DNA of 64,000 bases from UTCFX2 sp963726375 (GTDB lineage Bacteria; Chloroflexota; Anaerolineae; Anaerolineales; UBA4823). The position numbers were made by a program, and so were the translations under genes. The stretch lies in contig CAVSCE010000014.1 of NCBI GenBank assembly GCA_963726375.1, forward strand, positions 1 through 64,000. The letters are read 5' to 3'. Shown here in pieces: positions 9,385 through 19,267 of the stretch (positions within the stretch are counted from its first letter, which is position 1; each line of letters starts with the position of its first letter). The notes below the pieces were generated by a model, which ran no database searches, was not told the DNA's origin, and saw only the letters and a list, made by a program, of their open reading frames with translations.

Positions 9385-10289
9385 ACTTCGCGCCCGATCC
9401 TTCTGCGGAGCTTGCGCAGGCGGCGGGTGAGCGTGCCGCGCAGCCCGCGCAGCTCGCCGCTCTCAGGCATCAACCTGCGCTCCAAGGAGCGGATGAGCCT
9501 CAACGATGTGATCCGGGGACGACGGACCTTCCCACCGATCAGCTGGCGGTCTGCGTCGAGGACCATGTACATGTGCTTCAGTCCGCCGCCGATCTGCATG
9601 TTGTGCTGGCTTTCGGCCAGGTTGTAATGGGGTTGCCCTCCAGGAAGATGGCTGTAGTCGTGGCTCTGGTGGATCACCATCACAGACGGCGTCCCGTCGA
9701 TCACCGGCCAACCCTGTTCTCGAGCGTGAAATATCATCCAGTTGTCCCAACCGGCACGACCGATCGCAAAATCGGGCATATCGGCGAACGCCGAACGCGG
9801 GAAAACAAAATAATCACTCCCGGCTGGAGCGTGGAGCTGGCCGGATTGATGGACGCGGTCCAGGAGGCGCAGATCCCACCCTGCTGAAAAATCCAGAAGA
9901 TCGGTCACATCCAGATCCCAGCGCTGTCCGATCAGCAGGAAAGGCCGGGCAGGGAGCTCAGCTAAGATCTGGCGCGAAGCCTGGACGATGTCGGGCAGGA
10001 GCAGGATATCGCCGTTCACATAAGCCATCAATTCGCTGGCGCTGGCGCGGCGAGCCAGATCAAAGATCGAGCTCACGAGCGGTGTGCCCGATTCGTTGCG
10101 GCGGACGTCTGCCAGCAGTGGGACATGATACTCGCCGGCGACCTCAGCCATCCCTTCTTCCTGACCCACAAGATAGACGTCTGCGTCTTCGCCCAGGCGC
10201 TGCCAGGATTGAATGCCGTTGCGCTGGATCACTGCGATGTGTGGATTGGTGAATGGTTTTGGGGCGGAGAAAATGGTCAGAAATGTCAT
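9381..10289 (-). CDS. Putative GT-A-fold glycosyltransferase
   Basis: 302 aa. A nucleotide-diphospho-sugar transferase-like layout is visible: MTFLTIFSAPKPF at the start, MAYVNGDILL near residue 93 (a DxD-like site), and GSDYFVFPR and GWDNWM near 160-185. The C-terminal 60 residues are very basic (many Arg), suggesting contact with membrane phospholipids. It starts 6 bases after the SpsF-like stop and overlaps the next gene by 4. I recognise the fold class but not a named subfamily. Confidence 0.62.
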   Translation of the reverse strand: MTFLTIFSAPKPFTNPHIAVIQRNGIQSWQRLGEDADVYLVGQEEGMAEVAGEYHVPLLADVRRNESGTPLVSSIFDLARRASASELMAYVNGDILLLPDIVQASRQILAELPARPFLLIGQRWDLDVTDLLDFSAGWDLRLLDRVHQSGQLHAPAGSDYFVFPRSAFADMPDFAIGRAGWDNWMIFHAREQGWPVIDGTPSVMVIHQSHDYSHLPGGQPHYNLAESQHNMQIGGGLKHMYMVLDADRQLIGGKVRRPRITSLRLIRSLERRLMPESGELRGLRGTLTRRLRKLRRRIGREV

Positions 10290-10295
10290 GGCATG

Positions 10296-11156
10296 TTAGC
10301 TGGCTGCTTCATCCTGGCGGTCATCGACCTGAAGGTAGTGTTTTGCTGCGACACCTGCGTTGATCTGAGTCAGCTCAGGATGACGCTCGAACAAGGCGAG
10401 AGTCTCGAGCCAGGAGAAATCCTCTCGACCACGGAAGCTGGCGTAAACCTGGCGGACCAGCTCCAGGTCGGCCGGGGTATCGACGGTCCAGCGCAACGAG
10501 CCGAAGTCCCGCTCATCGTTGACAAGCAGAACCCGGAACCGCTCCAGGTGATCGTAAAAGAAGGGCATCACATGCTCGCGCTGGTGCGGCTCCCTTGCTT
10601 CCCGCCAGGCTGTTTCCAGGCCGGTAAAAGTGCACACTTCAGCATCCAGGCCGATAGGGTAGGTCCGGCCCCAGGGCGGGGGCAGGCGGTTTGCGGCAAA
10701 ATCGAAAGGAAATGGATTGCGAACTTCTAAATTCGAATTTTGAAATAGATGGATGGGTCCAGATCTTGACAATAATACGTCTTCAGGTTGGATGTTCCCG
10801 GAGAACGCTTCTACCGTCCGGTCGATCACATCCGGGTCGATCAGCGGGCAGTCTGCCGTGAGGCGGACGATCAAACCGGCCTCGAAACGACTTGCAGCCT
10901 GGTAATACCGGTCAAGCACGTCAAACACGCTGCCTCGGAAGACGTTGTAGCCGCGCTTTTCACACAGCTCGGCGACCGGATCGTCAGACGGGTCGATGGT
11001 TGTGGCGACGACTACCTGATCCAATCTGGCGGCGCGCCTGGAGCGCTCAACAACCCGGACCAGCATCGGCTGGCCTGCTATCTCGAGCATCACCTTTCCG
11101 GGCAGGCGGCTAGATCCCATCCGGGCTTGAATGATTGCGGTCGTTGGAAAGTTCAT
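10296..11156 (-). CDS. SpsF-like cytidylyltransferase/NTP-transferase family protein
   Basis: 286 aa. IIQARMGSSRLPGKVM at the N-terminus is the signature of the SpsF/acylneuraminate cytidylyltransferase-like family, followed by RLTADCPLIDP near residue 103 and RWTVDTPADLELV near 228. Such proteins activate sugars or sugar acids with a nucleotide and are common beside neuB genes. Together with NeuA at 1618-2380 this gives two candidate activating enzymes for two NeuB paralogues. The substrate cannot be fixed from sequence. Confidence 0.82.
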   Translation of the reverse strand: MNFPTTAIIQARMGSSRLPGKVMLEIAGQPMLVRVVERSRRAARLDQVVVATTIDPSDDPVAELCEKRGYNVFRGSVFDVLDRYYQAASRFEAGLIVRLTADCPLIDPDVIDRTVEAFSGNIQPEDVLLSRSGPIHLFQNSNLEVRNPFPFDFAANRLPPPWGRTYPIGLDAEVCTFTGLETAWREAREPHQREHVMPFFYDHLERFRVLLVNDERDFGSLRWTVDTPADLELVRQVYASFRGREDFSWLETLALFERHPELTQINAGVAAKHYLQVDDRQDEAAS

Positions 11157-11162
11157 AGGATC

Positions 11163-12312
11163 TTACTGAACCCTGGATGGCTTCTGGGCGATCTCAAATG
11201 CACGCAAGAGCAGCGGAAAATTTTCCCGCCAGTCGGCACGTGCTTCGGCGATTTGCCGGGCGTGAACCCCCATCTCTGCCAGCTGACTGCGCTGGTCAAT
11301 GGCCTCTACGATCCTCTGAGCAAGCGCCTGGGGGTCGCCATCCGGGAAAAGCCAGCCGTTCTTGCCCTGGCTTACCCATTCGCGATTACCGGGGATGTCC
11401 GAGACCAGGACGGGACACCCGCAGGCCATTGCTTCGAGCAGCGAGATCGAACTTCCATCGCTGTGGCTTGCGGATAAATACAGGTCGGCAGACCGATAGT
11501 AGCGCGGCAGATCGGCATAACCTGCCTGACCGGGGAACATCACCCTGCCTGTGCTCTGAGAAGGTTTCAGGTCCAAGGCAGATGGATCGAGACCAGCTCG
11601 CCCGAAGGTCTGACGCAGCTGTGCGGCCAGCGAGCCGTTCCCCAACATGACCAGTCGAAGCTCGGGTCGAGCCGCGGCTGCGATCACAAATGCCCGGGCG
11701 ATCAGATCGACCCCGTAGATTGGCTCCCAGCCAGCGCGTGGAAAGCAGCGTGAAGGGTCTGATCCCCTGGTCTGCAGGGTTTCTATTTCCACCAGGGGTG
11801 AAATGCTGCAGGTCGATTCCCCATGGGAAGGTTACGATCCGATCGTTCCTCATCCCAAAGGAGACTGCCAGGTTTCGAATAGTCTCACAGTCGCCGACCA
11901 GCGCTGAGGAGCGCTGCAAGGTGTAGCGGGTTGCCCAGGCCCACGCCGGGCTGCGGTGGGCGTCCTGGAGCAGGTCGTAGCCCCAGGACATGCTGACAAG
12001 CGGTTTGAATCCGCTGAGCGCGACCAGGAGGGCGCAGCGCTGCAGCGGGCCGGCCAGGATCAAATCGGGTTGGGTGCGGCGGATGACGCGTTTCAGGTCG
12101 ATCAGCAGCCGACCTCCGTCCTTGAACCGGGCAGGCGCGTTCCCGCCGCTCCACTGGACGATCTCGATCTCCGGCGGGAGGGTACGCTCCTCGAGCGTAT
12201 GTCCGTGCTGTTCGAGGCGCAGGTAGGAGGTCTGCAGATCTGTCTTTGCGAGCGCTGATAAAAAGCGGTGGTCGTGGGTGGTGTAATCGCGGGAGAAATA
12301 GAGCAAGCGCAT
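11163..12312 (-). CDS. Glycosyltransferase family 4, one frameshift
   Basis: A GT-B retaining glycosyltransferase. The N-terminal acceptor half (MRLLYFSRDYTTHDHRF) is followed by the donor half with ISLLEAMACGCPVLVSDIPGNREW, the family's E-x7-E region. The frame breaks in the CCC run 11726-11728; removing one base restores STRWLEPIYGVD and gives 382 aa, normal for GT4. It starts 2 bases after the neuB2 stop. Intact motifs on both sides argue for a sequencing error rather than a pseudogene. The sugar donor is unknown. Confidence 0.83.
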
Positions 12313-12313
12313 A

Positions 12314-13378
12314 CTAACCTAAGTCCGTCCACCTCAGCTCTTTACCCATCGGCATATCGTGCAGGGCAACAGTCCCGACCACGGATTCGATTTCGTCGGG
12401 TTTGATCGCTCCCGGGGTCGCCGGCCGGAGCACGTCGATCATCTCGCGAGTGAACACTTCGCCAGCCTGGATCTCGCGAGCGGCGCGGAGGCAGCGGCGC
12501 TGGACCACAGCCGTGTCAAACTCGTTTTGGGCGATGAACTTGTCGGGCGAGCCCAGGGCGCGTTCCAGGATTCGGGTCTCTGCTACCATGTTTGCCCAAC
12601 TTTGCGGGTTCATCGCAAACTTATGGTCCGGCCCTTCGCGGTCGTTGTTGTCGGTGAAGTGGCGCTCGATCACCCGAGCACCCAAAGTCACAGCGGCCAG
12701 CACGGGCGCCAGAGCATGGGTGTGGTCGGAAAGTCCGAGGACGACATCCGGGAACATCGCGGCATAGGTCTTGAGCACGTTGATGTGCAGGTGGTCGTAG
12801 TTGCCAGGGCTGGCTGTGTAGTTGGTGTTGCACTGCATCAGCACAAGCTGCTTGTTGATCTTCAAGATTGCATGGACCGCACGCTGGACCTCGCCAATCG
12901 AGGAGGCACCGGTGGCGACGAAGAAGGGTTTGCCTTTGCTCGCCATCCGCACTAAAGCCTCCAGCCAGTCGATCTCTCCGGAGCCGGCCTTGTACATCAG
13001 CACATAGGGATCCAGCATATCGATCAACTCGAAATCGTACGGAGCCGAGAAGTAATCCAATCCAACCCGGTCGCATTCCTCTTTCAGCTCTTGCGACCAT
13101 TCGAACGGGATTGAAGCCGATTGGTAGACCTCGAAGACAGATTTTTTCCAGGATGCCTGGTGCGAGACCTGCCCGCTCATGTTCCGAAAGCCGTAGTCGG
13201 AGACGATCTTCGGAGCGCGAAAATTTTGGAATTTGGCTGCATCGGCGCCAGCTTCTTTTGCCAGGCGGATGAGCAGTTTGGCCCGCTCCAGGTCGCCATC
13301 ATGGTTCGCAGCGACATCTGCGATGAAATAAGCGGGCTGCTGCGGCCCGATCAGACGATTGCCGATCCGTATTTCCAT
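12314..13378 (-). CDS. neuB: NeuB-type nonulosonic acid synthase, second copy
   Basis: 354 aa, intact and of normal family length. IADVAANHDGD near residue 19, KFQNFRAPKIVSD near 49, GLSDHTHALAP near 213 and ERHFTDNNDREGPDHKFAMNP near 230-250 are the PEP/sugar-binding blocks. A SAF-like domain (about 290-350) closes the protein. It differs clearly from the fused copy at 1-1605, so the cell may make two different nonulosonic acids (sialic, legionaminic or pseudaminic type). It sits between an RmlD-like reductase and a GT4 in the operon. It could act on a PseB-derived precursor, but no PseC or PseG is visible in this window. Confidence 0.9.
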   Translation of the reverse strand: MEIRIGNRLIGPQQPAYFIADVAANHDGDLERAKLLIRLAKEAGADAAKFQNFRAPKIVSDYGFRNMSGQVSHQASWKKSVFEVYQSASIPFEWSQELKEECDRVGLDYFSAPYDFELIDMLDPYVLMYKAGSGEIDWLEALVRMASKGKPFFVATGASSIGEVQRAVHAILKINKQLVLMQCNTNYTASPGNYDHLHINVLKTYAAMFPDVVLGLSDHTHALAPVLAAVTLGARVIERHFTDNNDREGPDHKFAMNPQSWANMVAETRILERALGSPDKFIAQNEFDTAVVQRRCLRAAREIQAGEVFTREMIDVLRPATPGAIKPDEIESVVGTVALHDMPMGKELRWTDLG

Positions 13379-13405
13379 GCCATCCTCCCGAGTAAGTTTT
13401 TTCCT

Positions 13406-14360
13406 TCAAGAAGGTTCGAGCAGATGCCTGAGTTTCTGCGGATAACCTGCTTGATACTGTGTGAACAGCTTTTTAAGGCCTGCAGAAAGTCCTGGGAGCG
13501 GCTCTCCCAGCGCCTGGCTGAGCTTTTGAGTGTTCAGCGTCAGATTAGGCGAGCGAGCAGCGAGCAGCCCAGAATCGAAAACAGAAGTTGGAATGACCAG
13601 GTCTTCATCGAAGCCGAAAGTGCGCGCTAGACGGCGCCCGAACTCGTATTTGCTGATGCAATCGCTCCCGACCGCATGGTAGAGGCCGCTCAACCCGGCA
13701 TCCAGCATCTTGAAAAACAACGCCCCCAGGTCATTGACCAGCATCGGACAGAAGAACACATCCGTGAATCCCATGCAGGTTTTAGCCGAGGCTCAGATTG
13801 TTGAAGAAAAACTCCGCCAGGCTGCGCTTCCCGGAAATGCTCCAGCCGAACAGGTTGACGCGGGCGATGATTGCGTCCGGGTTTGCACTGGCAACTGCCA
13901 GCTCGCCTTCCAGCTTGGTGCGGGCGTAGACGCTCAGCGGGTTGGGTCGGTCGGTTTCTTTGTAATCACCCCGCCTGCCGTCGAAGACCGCATCGGTGGA
14001 AACATGCAGCAGGCGCGCTCCGCTCCTGGCGACATGCATAGCCAGAATTTGTGGTACTTCGCTATTCAATTCTCGCGCCTGCTGCGGATCTCTCTCGCAG
14101 GCGTCGATGTCCGCCAACGCTGCACAGTGGATCACCCAATCAGGACGGGTGCGATCCAGCAGGCTGCGCACGGCTCCGGGGGCCAGCAGATCGGCCTGAA
14201 TGGTCTCGAAGAACGTTGGTTTGAGCGGGCGGTTGTTGACCTGGGCGATGATCCCTGGTCTGGACCATCCCGGCAGCCGCCAGTTTTCCGCCGCTTCGAG
14301 CGCCGTATTCAACCCGAGCAAGCCGCTGGCTCCTGTGATCAGGATGCGGAGTTTCCGCAC
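13406..14360 (-). CDS. dTDP-4-dehydrorhamnose reductase-like (RmlD family), one frameshift
   Basis: NAD(P)-dependent extended SDR that reduces a 4-keto sugar nucleotide. ITGASGLLG is at residues 8-16, HCAALADIDACE near 77 and YARTKLEGE (catalytic Tyr and Lys) near 146. The frame breaks near 13784: removing one base after NNLSLG gives GKTCMGFTDVFFCPMLV and a 317-aa protein. RmlA, RmlB and RmlC are absent from the window, so it may instead reduce another keto intermediate such as a PseB product. Located between pseB and neuB2. Confidence 0.8.
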
Positions 14361-14395
14361 GACCTGCCCTCCGGGTTTGGATTGTTAAATGTCGA

Positions 14396-15394
14396 TCAAT
14401 TCGCTTGCAAGCCGTTCGATTCGAACGGCGCAACATAATCTCGAATCTGCTCCACGGTCAGCCAGACTGGATTGGTATCGCTGGCATAGCGGAATCCTTC
14501 TGGCAGAGGGCTGCCTTCGTATAACAGGTCGCGCTGCCACAAGGGGGTTGACGGCGTGACCACGAACAGATCGTCACGCTCCAGGGTTGAGCGGGCTTCG
14601 TCTTCGTTAATCAGGACTTCGTGGAGCTTTTCGCCCGGGCGGATGCCGATCACTTCAATCTCCGCTTCAGGAGCGATCAACCTGGCCAGGTCGACGATCC
14701 GGGTCGATGGGATTTTGGGGACGAAGACTTCACCGCCGCACATCTCCTCAGTGCAGTGGATCACAAAATGTACGCCTTGCTCCAGCGTCAGCCAGAAGCG
14801 GGTCATCCGCTCGTCGGTGATGGTCAGCTTGCCGGCTGAACGCTGCTTGATGAAAATTGGGATCACGCTGCCGCGGCTGCCGACGACGTTTCCGTAGCGG
14901 ACGCAGCTGAAGCGGGTTGAGGTCCCGGCGGCATAAGCATTGCTCTGGACGAAGAGCTTTTCGGCAGCCAGTTTGGTCGCGCCGTACAGGTTGACCGGGT
15001 TAACAGCCTTATCGGTGCTTAAGGCCATGACCTTTTCAACGCCTGCATCCAGGGCTGCTTCAATCACGTTGCTGCTGCCGAGGATGTTGGTCTTGATCGC
15101 TTCCAGCGGGTTATATTCGCAGGCGGGTACCTGCTTGAGCGCGGCGGCATGGATCACGATGTTCACGCCGTGCATGGCGCGCTTCAACCTGTCCTGGTCG
15201 CGCACGTCTCCGATGAAATAGCGCAGGCTGGGATGGTCGAAGCCGGCCACGCGCATTTCATGCTGTTTCAGCTCGTCGCGGCTGAAGACGATCAGCTTGG
15301 CGGGGTGGTATTCTGCCAGCATGACCTCAATAAATTTCTTGCCAAATGATCCGGTCCCACCGGTCACGAGGACGACTTTGTCATTCCAGTCCAT
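14396..15394 (-). CDS. pseB: UDP-N-acetylglucosamine 4,6-dehydratase (inverting), PseB/FlaA1 type
   Basis: 332 aa, full length. VLVTGGTGSFGKKF binds NADP; FSRDELKQHEM, HAAALKQVPACEYNP, the catalytic ALSTDKAVNPVNLYGATKL block and RYGNVVGSRGSVIPIF are hallmarks of the soluble inverting dehydratase. It makes UDP-2-acetamido-2,6-dideoxy-4-keto-L-hexose, the first intermediate of pseudaminic acid and of some other deoxy-amino sugars such as L-FucNAc. Together with two neuB genes it supports a nonulosonate pathway. The stop of the upstream methyltransferase abuts its ATG. Confidence 0.93.
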   Translation of the reverse strand: MDWNDKVVLVTGGTGSFGKKFIEVMLAEYHPAKLIVFSRDELKQHEMRVAGFDHPSLRYFIGDVRDQDRLKRAMHGVNIVIHAAALKQVPACEYNPLEAIKTNILGSSNVIEAALDAGVEKVMALSTDKAVNPVNLYGATKLAAEKLFVQSNAYAAGTSTRFSCVRYGNVVGSRGSVIPIFIKQRSAGKLTITDERMTRFWLTLEQGVHFVIHCTEEMCGGEVFVPKIPSTRIVDLARLIAPEAEIEVIGIRPGEKLHEVLINEDEARSTLERDDLFVVTPSTPLWQRDLLYEGSPLPEGFRYASDTNPVWLTVEQIRDYVAPFESNGLQAN

Positions 15395-16300
15395 TTATGA
15401 TTCGCCAGCCTTATCTTCTTTATGGATCACGATCAGCGCGTATTTTCCATTCACGCCGAAGTATTGAGGAAAACGTTCTTCCAGGCGGAAAAGCAGGCTC
15501 AACCAGAACCGCCCGCCTAACCCAGGATGGATCAGCGCTCGCATGAAGCGCACGGTGACGCTGCGCCAGACCAGGATCTGGACCGGCATTCGGGCGCCGA
15601 CCTCGGCTTTGATCCAGGCCGCATCGTGTTTGCTGGTAAATGTGCCCTTTGGCGTACCGCCTTTTTCGTTTGTTTTCTTTTGCTTGCGTGGTTCAGCTGA
15701 TAAACCCTGCGGGTCTCCAGAACCCTTCAGGCTATTTCCGCCCCGGCGCTCCAAAAAATAGCGGAGCGTGTTGGCAGCCCGAACGAGCGGATCGAAAGCA
15801 TTCATCAACCGCGAGCTGGCCCAGCCGTTCACGACAACCCCGCTGCTCCCCAGGGCGAGCACCCGGTGGAGCTCGTCGAATGCTTTCAGGTGCTCCTTTT
15901 CGGGGAGATGGTGGATGGTATGAAGTGAGACAAAGCCATCAAACGCCTCCGGTTTGAACGGCAGGTTTGCGATATCGGCGACGACATAAAGGCCGCGGTC
16001 GCCCAACCGGCGGCGCGCTTCTTTCAAAGCTGTGATAGAAATATCGGCGCAAACTCGGCGAATGTAGCCGGCTGAATACTGGAGGTATTCAGGATACTGA
16101 ACCGGTCCCGAACCGGCGTCCAGCAGGAAACGGCCTTCCGGCTGAAGATGGCGGGCGACTCGCATGTGGCAGTCGTGGATATAACGCCGGGAAACCGGCC
16201 GCAGGTCCTCGTAGCGAGCGTTCTGGTAGACATCCTCGCCAACCAGCTTCCAGCCGACCTCATCGTAGAACTGGCGAACGTCCTGTTTTACTTCAGTCAT
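15395..16300 (-). CDS. Class I SAM-dependent methyltransferase
   Basis: 301 aa. LDAGSGPVQYP (SAM motif I) is near residue 61, an acidic motif II in CADISITAL, and FVSLHTIHHLPEKEH near 125. About 20 residues around 200 (many Lys and Thr) look like a linker, and the C-terminal 90 residues are specific to this protein. The ATG overlaps the capsule-type gene stop by 4 bases. Its location directly after an ABC exporter with a long Wzt C-terminal domain suggests methylation of a sugar or of the chain end, but no substrate can be assigned. Confidence 0.78.
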   Translation of the reverse strand: MTEVKQDVRQFYDEVGWKLVGEDVYQNARYEDLRPVSRRYIHDCHMRVARHLQPEGRFLLDAGSGPVQYPEYLQYSAGYIRRVCADISITALKEARRRLGDRGLYVVADIANLPFKPEAFDGFVSLHTIHHLPEKEHLKAFDELHRVLALGSSGVVVNGWASSRLMNAFDPLVRAANTLRYFLERRGGNSLKGSGDPQGLSAEPRKQKKTNEKGGTPKGTFTSKHDAAWIKAEVGARMPVQILVWRSVTVRFMRALIHPGLGGRFWLSLLFRLEERFPQYFGVNGKYALIVIHKEDKAGES

Positions 16301-17961
16301 CGCGCCTTGATCTCCTCGTTTTCGAAGGCCTCATATCTGCGCGGTTCACCGACCAGCTGGTCGAATGTCGCGGCAAAGGCATCCATGCCTTCGCTGGAAA
16401 GGAGGCGGCTCACAGGCCATGCTTCCAGCTCATCCCAGAAATCGAGCAGGTGCCAGGGGAACGGGCAGGGATATTCGAAAAAGAATCGATATGCATAATT
16501 CCAGGCCAGCTCAACCTGCTCGCGAGACAGGCGGTTGTCTCCCGGGTTGCGCAGCCCTTGTTCGATGAGCCTAATAGTTTTCATCCCACCCGTTTGGATC
16601 CAGCGTAAACCCCTTGCCGCGGTAATGGGTCCTGCCGCCCAAAATTACCGGGACAGCGCTCATCGCCATCTCCATCCCGACCGTGGTGGTATACGCCAAC
16701 CCCAGGTCAGCGATCTCGACCAGGTCGTAGGTATTAACCGGTGCGTCGGCTTCGATCAGGCGGATGTGATCTGGAATCTGAGGAAGAGCAGCTTTCACTA
16801 CTTCGGCGACCGAAGGTCCTTTAAGATAGCGCTCGCCAGGGTGAATCCGAACGAGCAGCTGGGCATCGCTCCGACCGGCGAAATACTGTACGCTGCGCTG
16901 AAGCCATTCGGTCATATCCTTGCTGAATATCTGACGCCCAAGGGTCAGGCTGTCTCCAATGACATTGGCGGCCAGCAGAACGATCGGCCTGGGATCGAGG
17001 CTTAATTCCTGGCGGACTTGCTCGCCGCCCTGGCTTGGAAGGCCTTGCCAGAGGCGGGCGAAGTTTTCGTAGAGTCTGCCGTCCTGGCGGGAGGCATAGA
17101 GGGTCTGGATCTGCTCCCACTGACTTGCTGTGAGCGGTTGCTCACAGCGCGCATCCCAGAGGTCGTTCGTCTCCTGAAGCATTACCTGGCTGTTGCGCGC
17201 CAGCCAGATCCGGCCGCGCTGTTCGCCGAACTCGTATGTGACTGCGGGAATCTCGAGATAGCGTGCGGTCTCAAAAATTGCGCCCATCTCTAGGATGCTG
17301 CCATTCGGGGTGAGCAGCACCTCGGGTCGCTGTTCGAGGGGCAGCGATTGGATCCAGCTGAAGGCTGCCGCGGCGGCGAGAAGGTTGCGTTCCTGGCGCA
17401 GACGGTAGAGCTGCCCGGAGCGTGAAGATGGGTTATCGACCTCAACTTCCTCGATTTGAAGGGTGTATTGGACGTCGCGCAGGCTGACTTCGCTGATCGC
17501 CTGCCGCAGGGCAGACGGGAGGTTTTCGACGGCTGGTTTTTTTACGTCGAGCAGAGACAGAGGCCGCATGACTGCCGATGCTTCTTTGAGCACATCCCGG
17601 GCATAGAGATTATTTCGGCGGACGTCGAACCAGGAGATCGGGCGGTCAAAGCTGGGGTACGGCATATAGCTCAGGGTAACCTGGTGGCCCAGACCTGACA
17701 GCGCTGTCCCGAGCAAAGCGCCGTGCTCGATCCAGTATCGCAGCGTGCAGAAAAGCCAGACTCTGCGCTGCTGCTGGCTGCTGGAGCGGATTTCAGCAGA
17801 GCGCGCTGCGCCTGGGCGCACCAATCCGGGAGATTCTTCTGCGTCCGACGCAGGGAGAAGCTGCGCGCCACCGGGCGGCCGTGCTGGAAGAGCTGCCAGT
17901 AGATTTCGGCGGTGAGTGGGAGCTCGGCGAGGAGATTTTTAACCATCCGGCGATTATTCAT
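16297..17961 (-). CDS. Capsule-type polysaccharide biosynthesis protein, two frameshifts
   Basis: Large GT-B-like protein of the capsular polysaccharide synthesis type: RRVWLFCTLRYWIEHGALLG early, LLVRIHPGERYLKG and DLVEIADLGLAYTTTVGMEMAMSAVPVILGG later. The frame must be repaired twice: near 17800 (one missing base, joining WCAQAQRA to AEIRSSSQQQRR) and near 16572 (one extra T, joining GWDENY to RLIEQGL). The repaired length is 554 aa. The chosen ATG (17961) overlaps the Wzt stop as TAATG with GAGG 8 bases before it; the N-terminal AEIYWQLFQHGRPV stretch fits this family. It may add a link sugar or the repeat backbone. Confidence 0.72.
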
Positions 17962-19254
17962 TAACCGACCTCGATCCGGAACGATTTCCCACGCCAGCCG
18001 CGGCCTGATTGGGCCATGGCGGAGCTCGAGCCAGTGCGAACCCGGGGCTCCAGTTGCGTCTACTGTGAAAGCAATCGCCTGCTCTTCCTGAAAATAGCGC
18101 TGAATCAGGTATGAGCTGGCATTGACGCCGAGCAAGTAGCGGCCTTCGTTTAGAAAATCCCCTGGGAGCTCGCAGCGGCTGATGTAGTCGCCCGCCTGGC
18201 GGACCCGGTGGGCTTCATAATGAGAAGCCTCGTCGGTGTCAAAGCTTGTCAAGACCATCTCGCCCCGTCCGGTTTGAAGGTAAAGCCCGATGCGCAGCCC
18301 GGTGATCGGCGCCTCGAGCCGGTAGTGGAATTCGATTGTCAGCGGCTCGGTCGAGCGGACGCTTTCGGTGATCTGCCCGCGTAAATCGCAAATTCGCAGC
18401 AGGCGCGGTTGAAAAGGAGCTGCGCTGGCCGGGATTTCACCTGGCTCCCAGCGGCGCTCTCCAACCTGTGCGAGGCCAGATGACATGTAAAAATCCACCG
18501 CCTGGGTGGTCTTATCATGGAAAGCCAGACGTCCGCGGTTCAAAACGACCGTCTCTTCGGTCAGGCGCATCACAGCGGACATATTGTGGCTGACAAACAG
18601 GACGGTGCGGCCGGCGCGAGCCACGTCGCTCATCTTCCCCAGACATTTACGCTGAAATTCGGCGTCTCCCACGGCCAGGACTTCGTCCACGACCAGGATT
18701 TCCGGTTCCAGATGGGCAGCAACGGCAAAGGCGAGCCGGACGTACATGCCGCTGGAATAGCGTTTGACAGGCGTATCGATGAATTTCTGCACTTCCGAGA
18801 ACTCAACGATCTCATCAAACTTGCGCTCGATTTCTCGCTGGTTCATGCCTAAGATCGCGCCGTTCAAGAATATGTTCTCCCGACCAGTCAGCTCTGGATG
18901 GAAGCCTGTGCCCACTTCCAGCAGACTGGCGACGCGCCCCTTGATCTTGACCTCACCGGAAGTTGGGGCGGTAATCCGCGATAGGATCTTCAGAAGCGTG
19001 CTCTTCCCGGCGCCGTTGCGGCCGATGATGCCGAGAACCCGACCCTGCTCGATTTCGAGGTTGATATCCTGCAGCGCCCAGATTTGCTCTCCCTGGCGGT
19101 TTCCATTGTCTTCCTGGCCGATTTTCAGGTAGGGGTCGGGCAGACCGCGCTGGCGCGCCCACCAGCGGCTCAAGTCTTCGCGCAGCGTCCCACCGCTGAT
19201 CTGGCCCAATCTGTATTCCTTGCTCAGGTTCTCGATACTTATCGCGGTTGCCAT
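17961..19254 (-). CDS. wzt: ABC transporter ATP-binding protein, Wzt/TagH type with C-terminal domain; frameshift at 3' end
   Basis: Energises polysaccharide export with the Wzm permease. Walker A GRNGAGKST near residue 73, signature YSSGMYVRLAF near 150, Walker B LVVDEVLAVGD near 173 and the H-loop in FVSHNMS. Residues 255-425 form a beta-rich Wzt C-terminal domain, which in characterised systems binds the chain end of the glycan. As printed the frame runs on into the next gene. Removing one base near 17968-17972 (GAGGTC to GAGTC on the coding strand) places a TAA at 17961-17963 that overlaps the next ATG and gives 430 aa, a normal length for this type. Confidence 0.88.
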
Positions 19255-19267
19255 CTGAGCTCACCCA

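Noticed and set aside
13406..14360. Treating the RmlD-like gene, and the other split genes, as real pseudogenes
   Set aside because: Both halves keep all catalytic motifs and one base restores the family length; the same pattern in essential genes makes sequence error far likelier.
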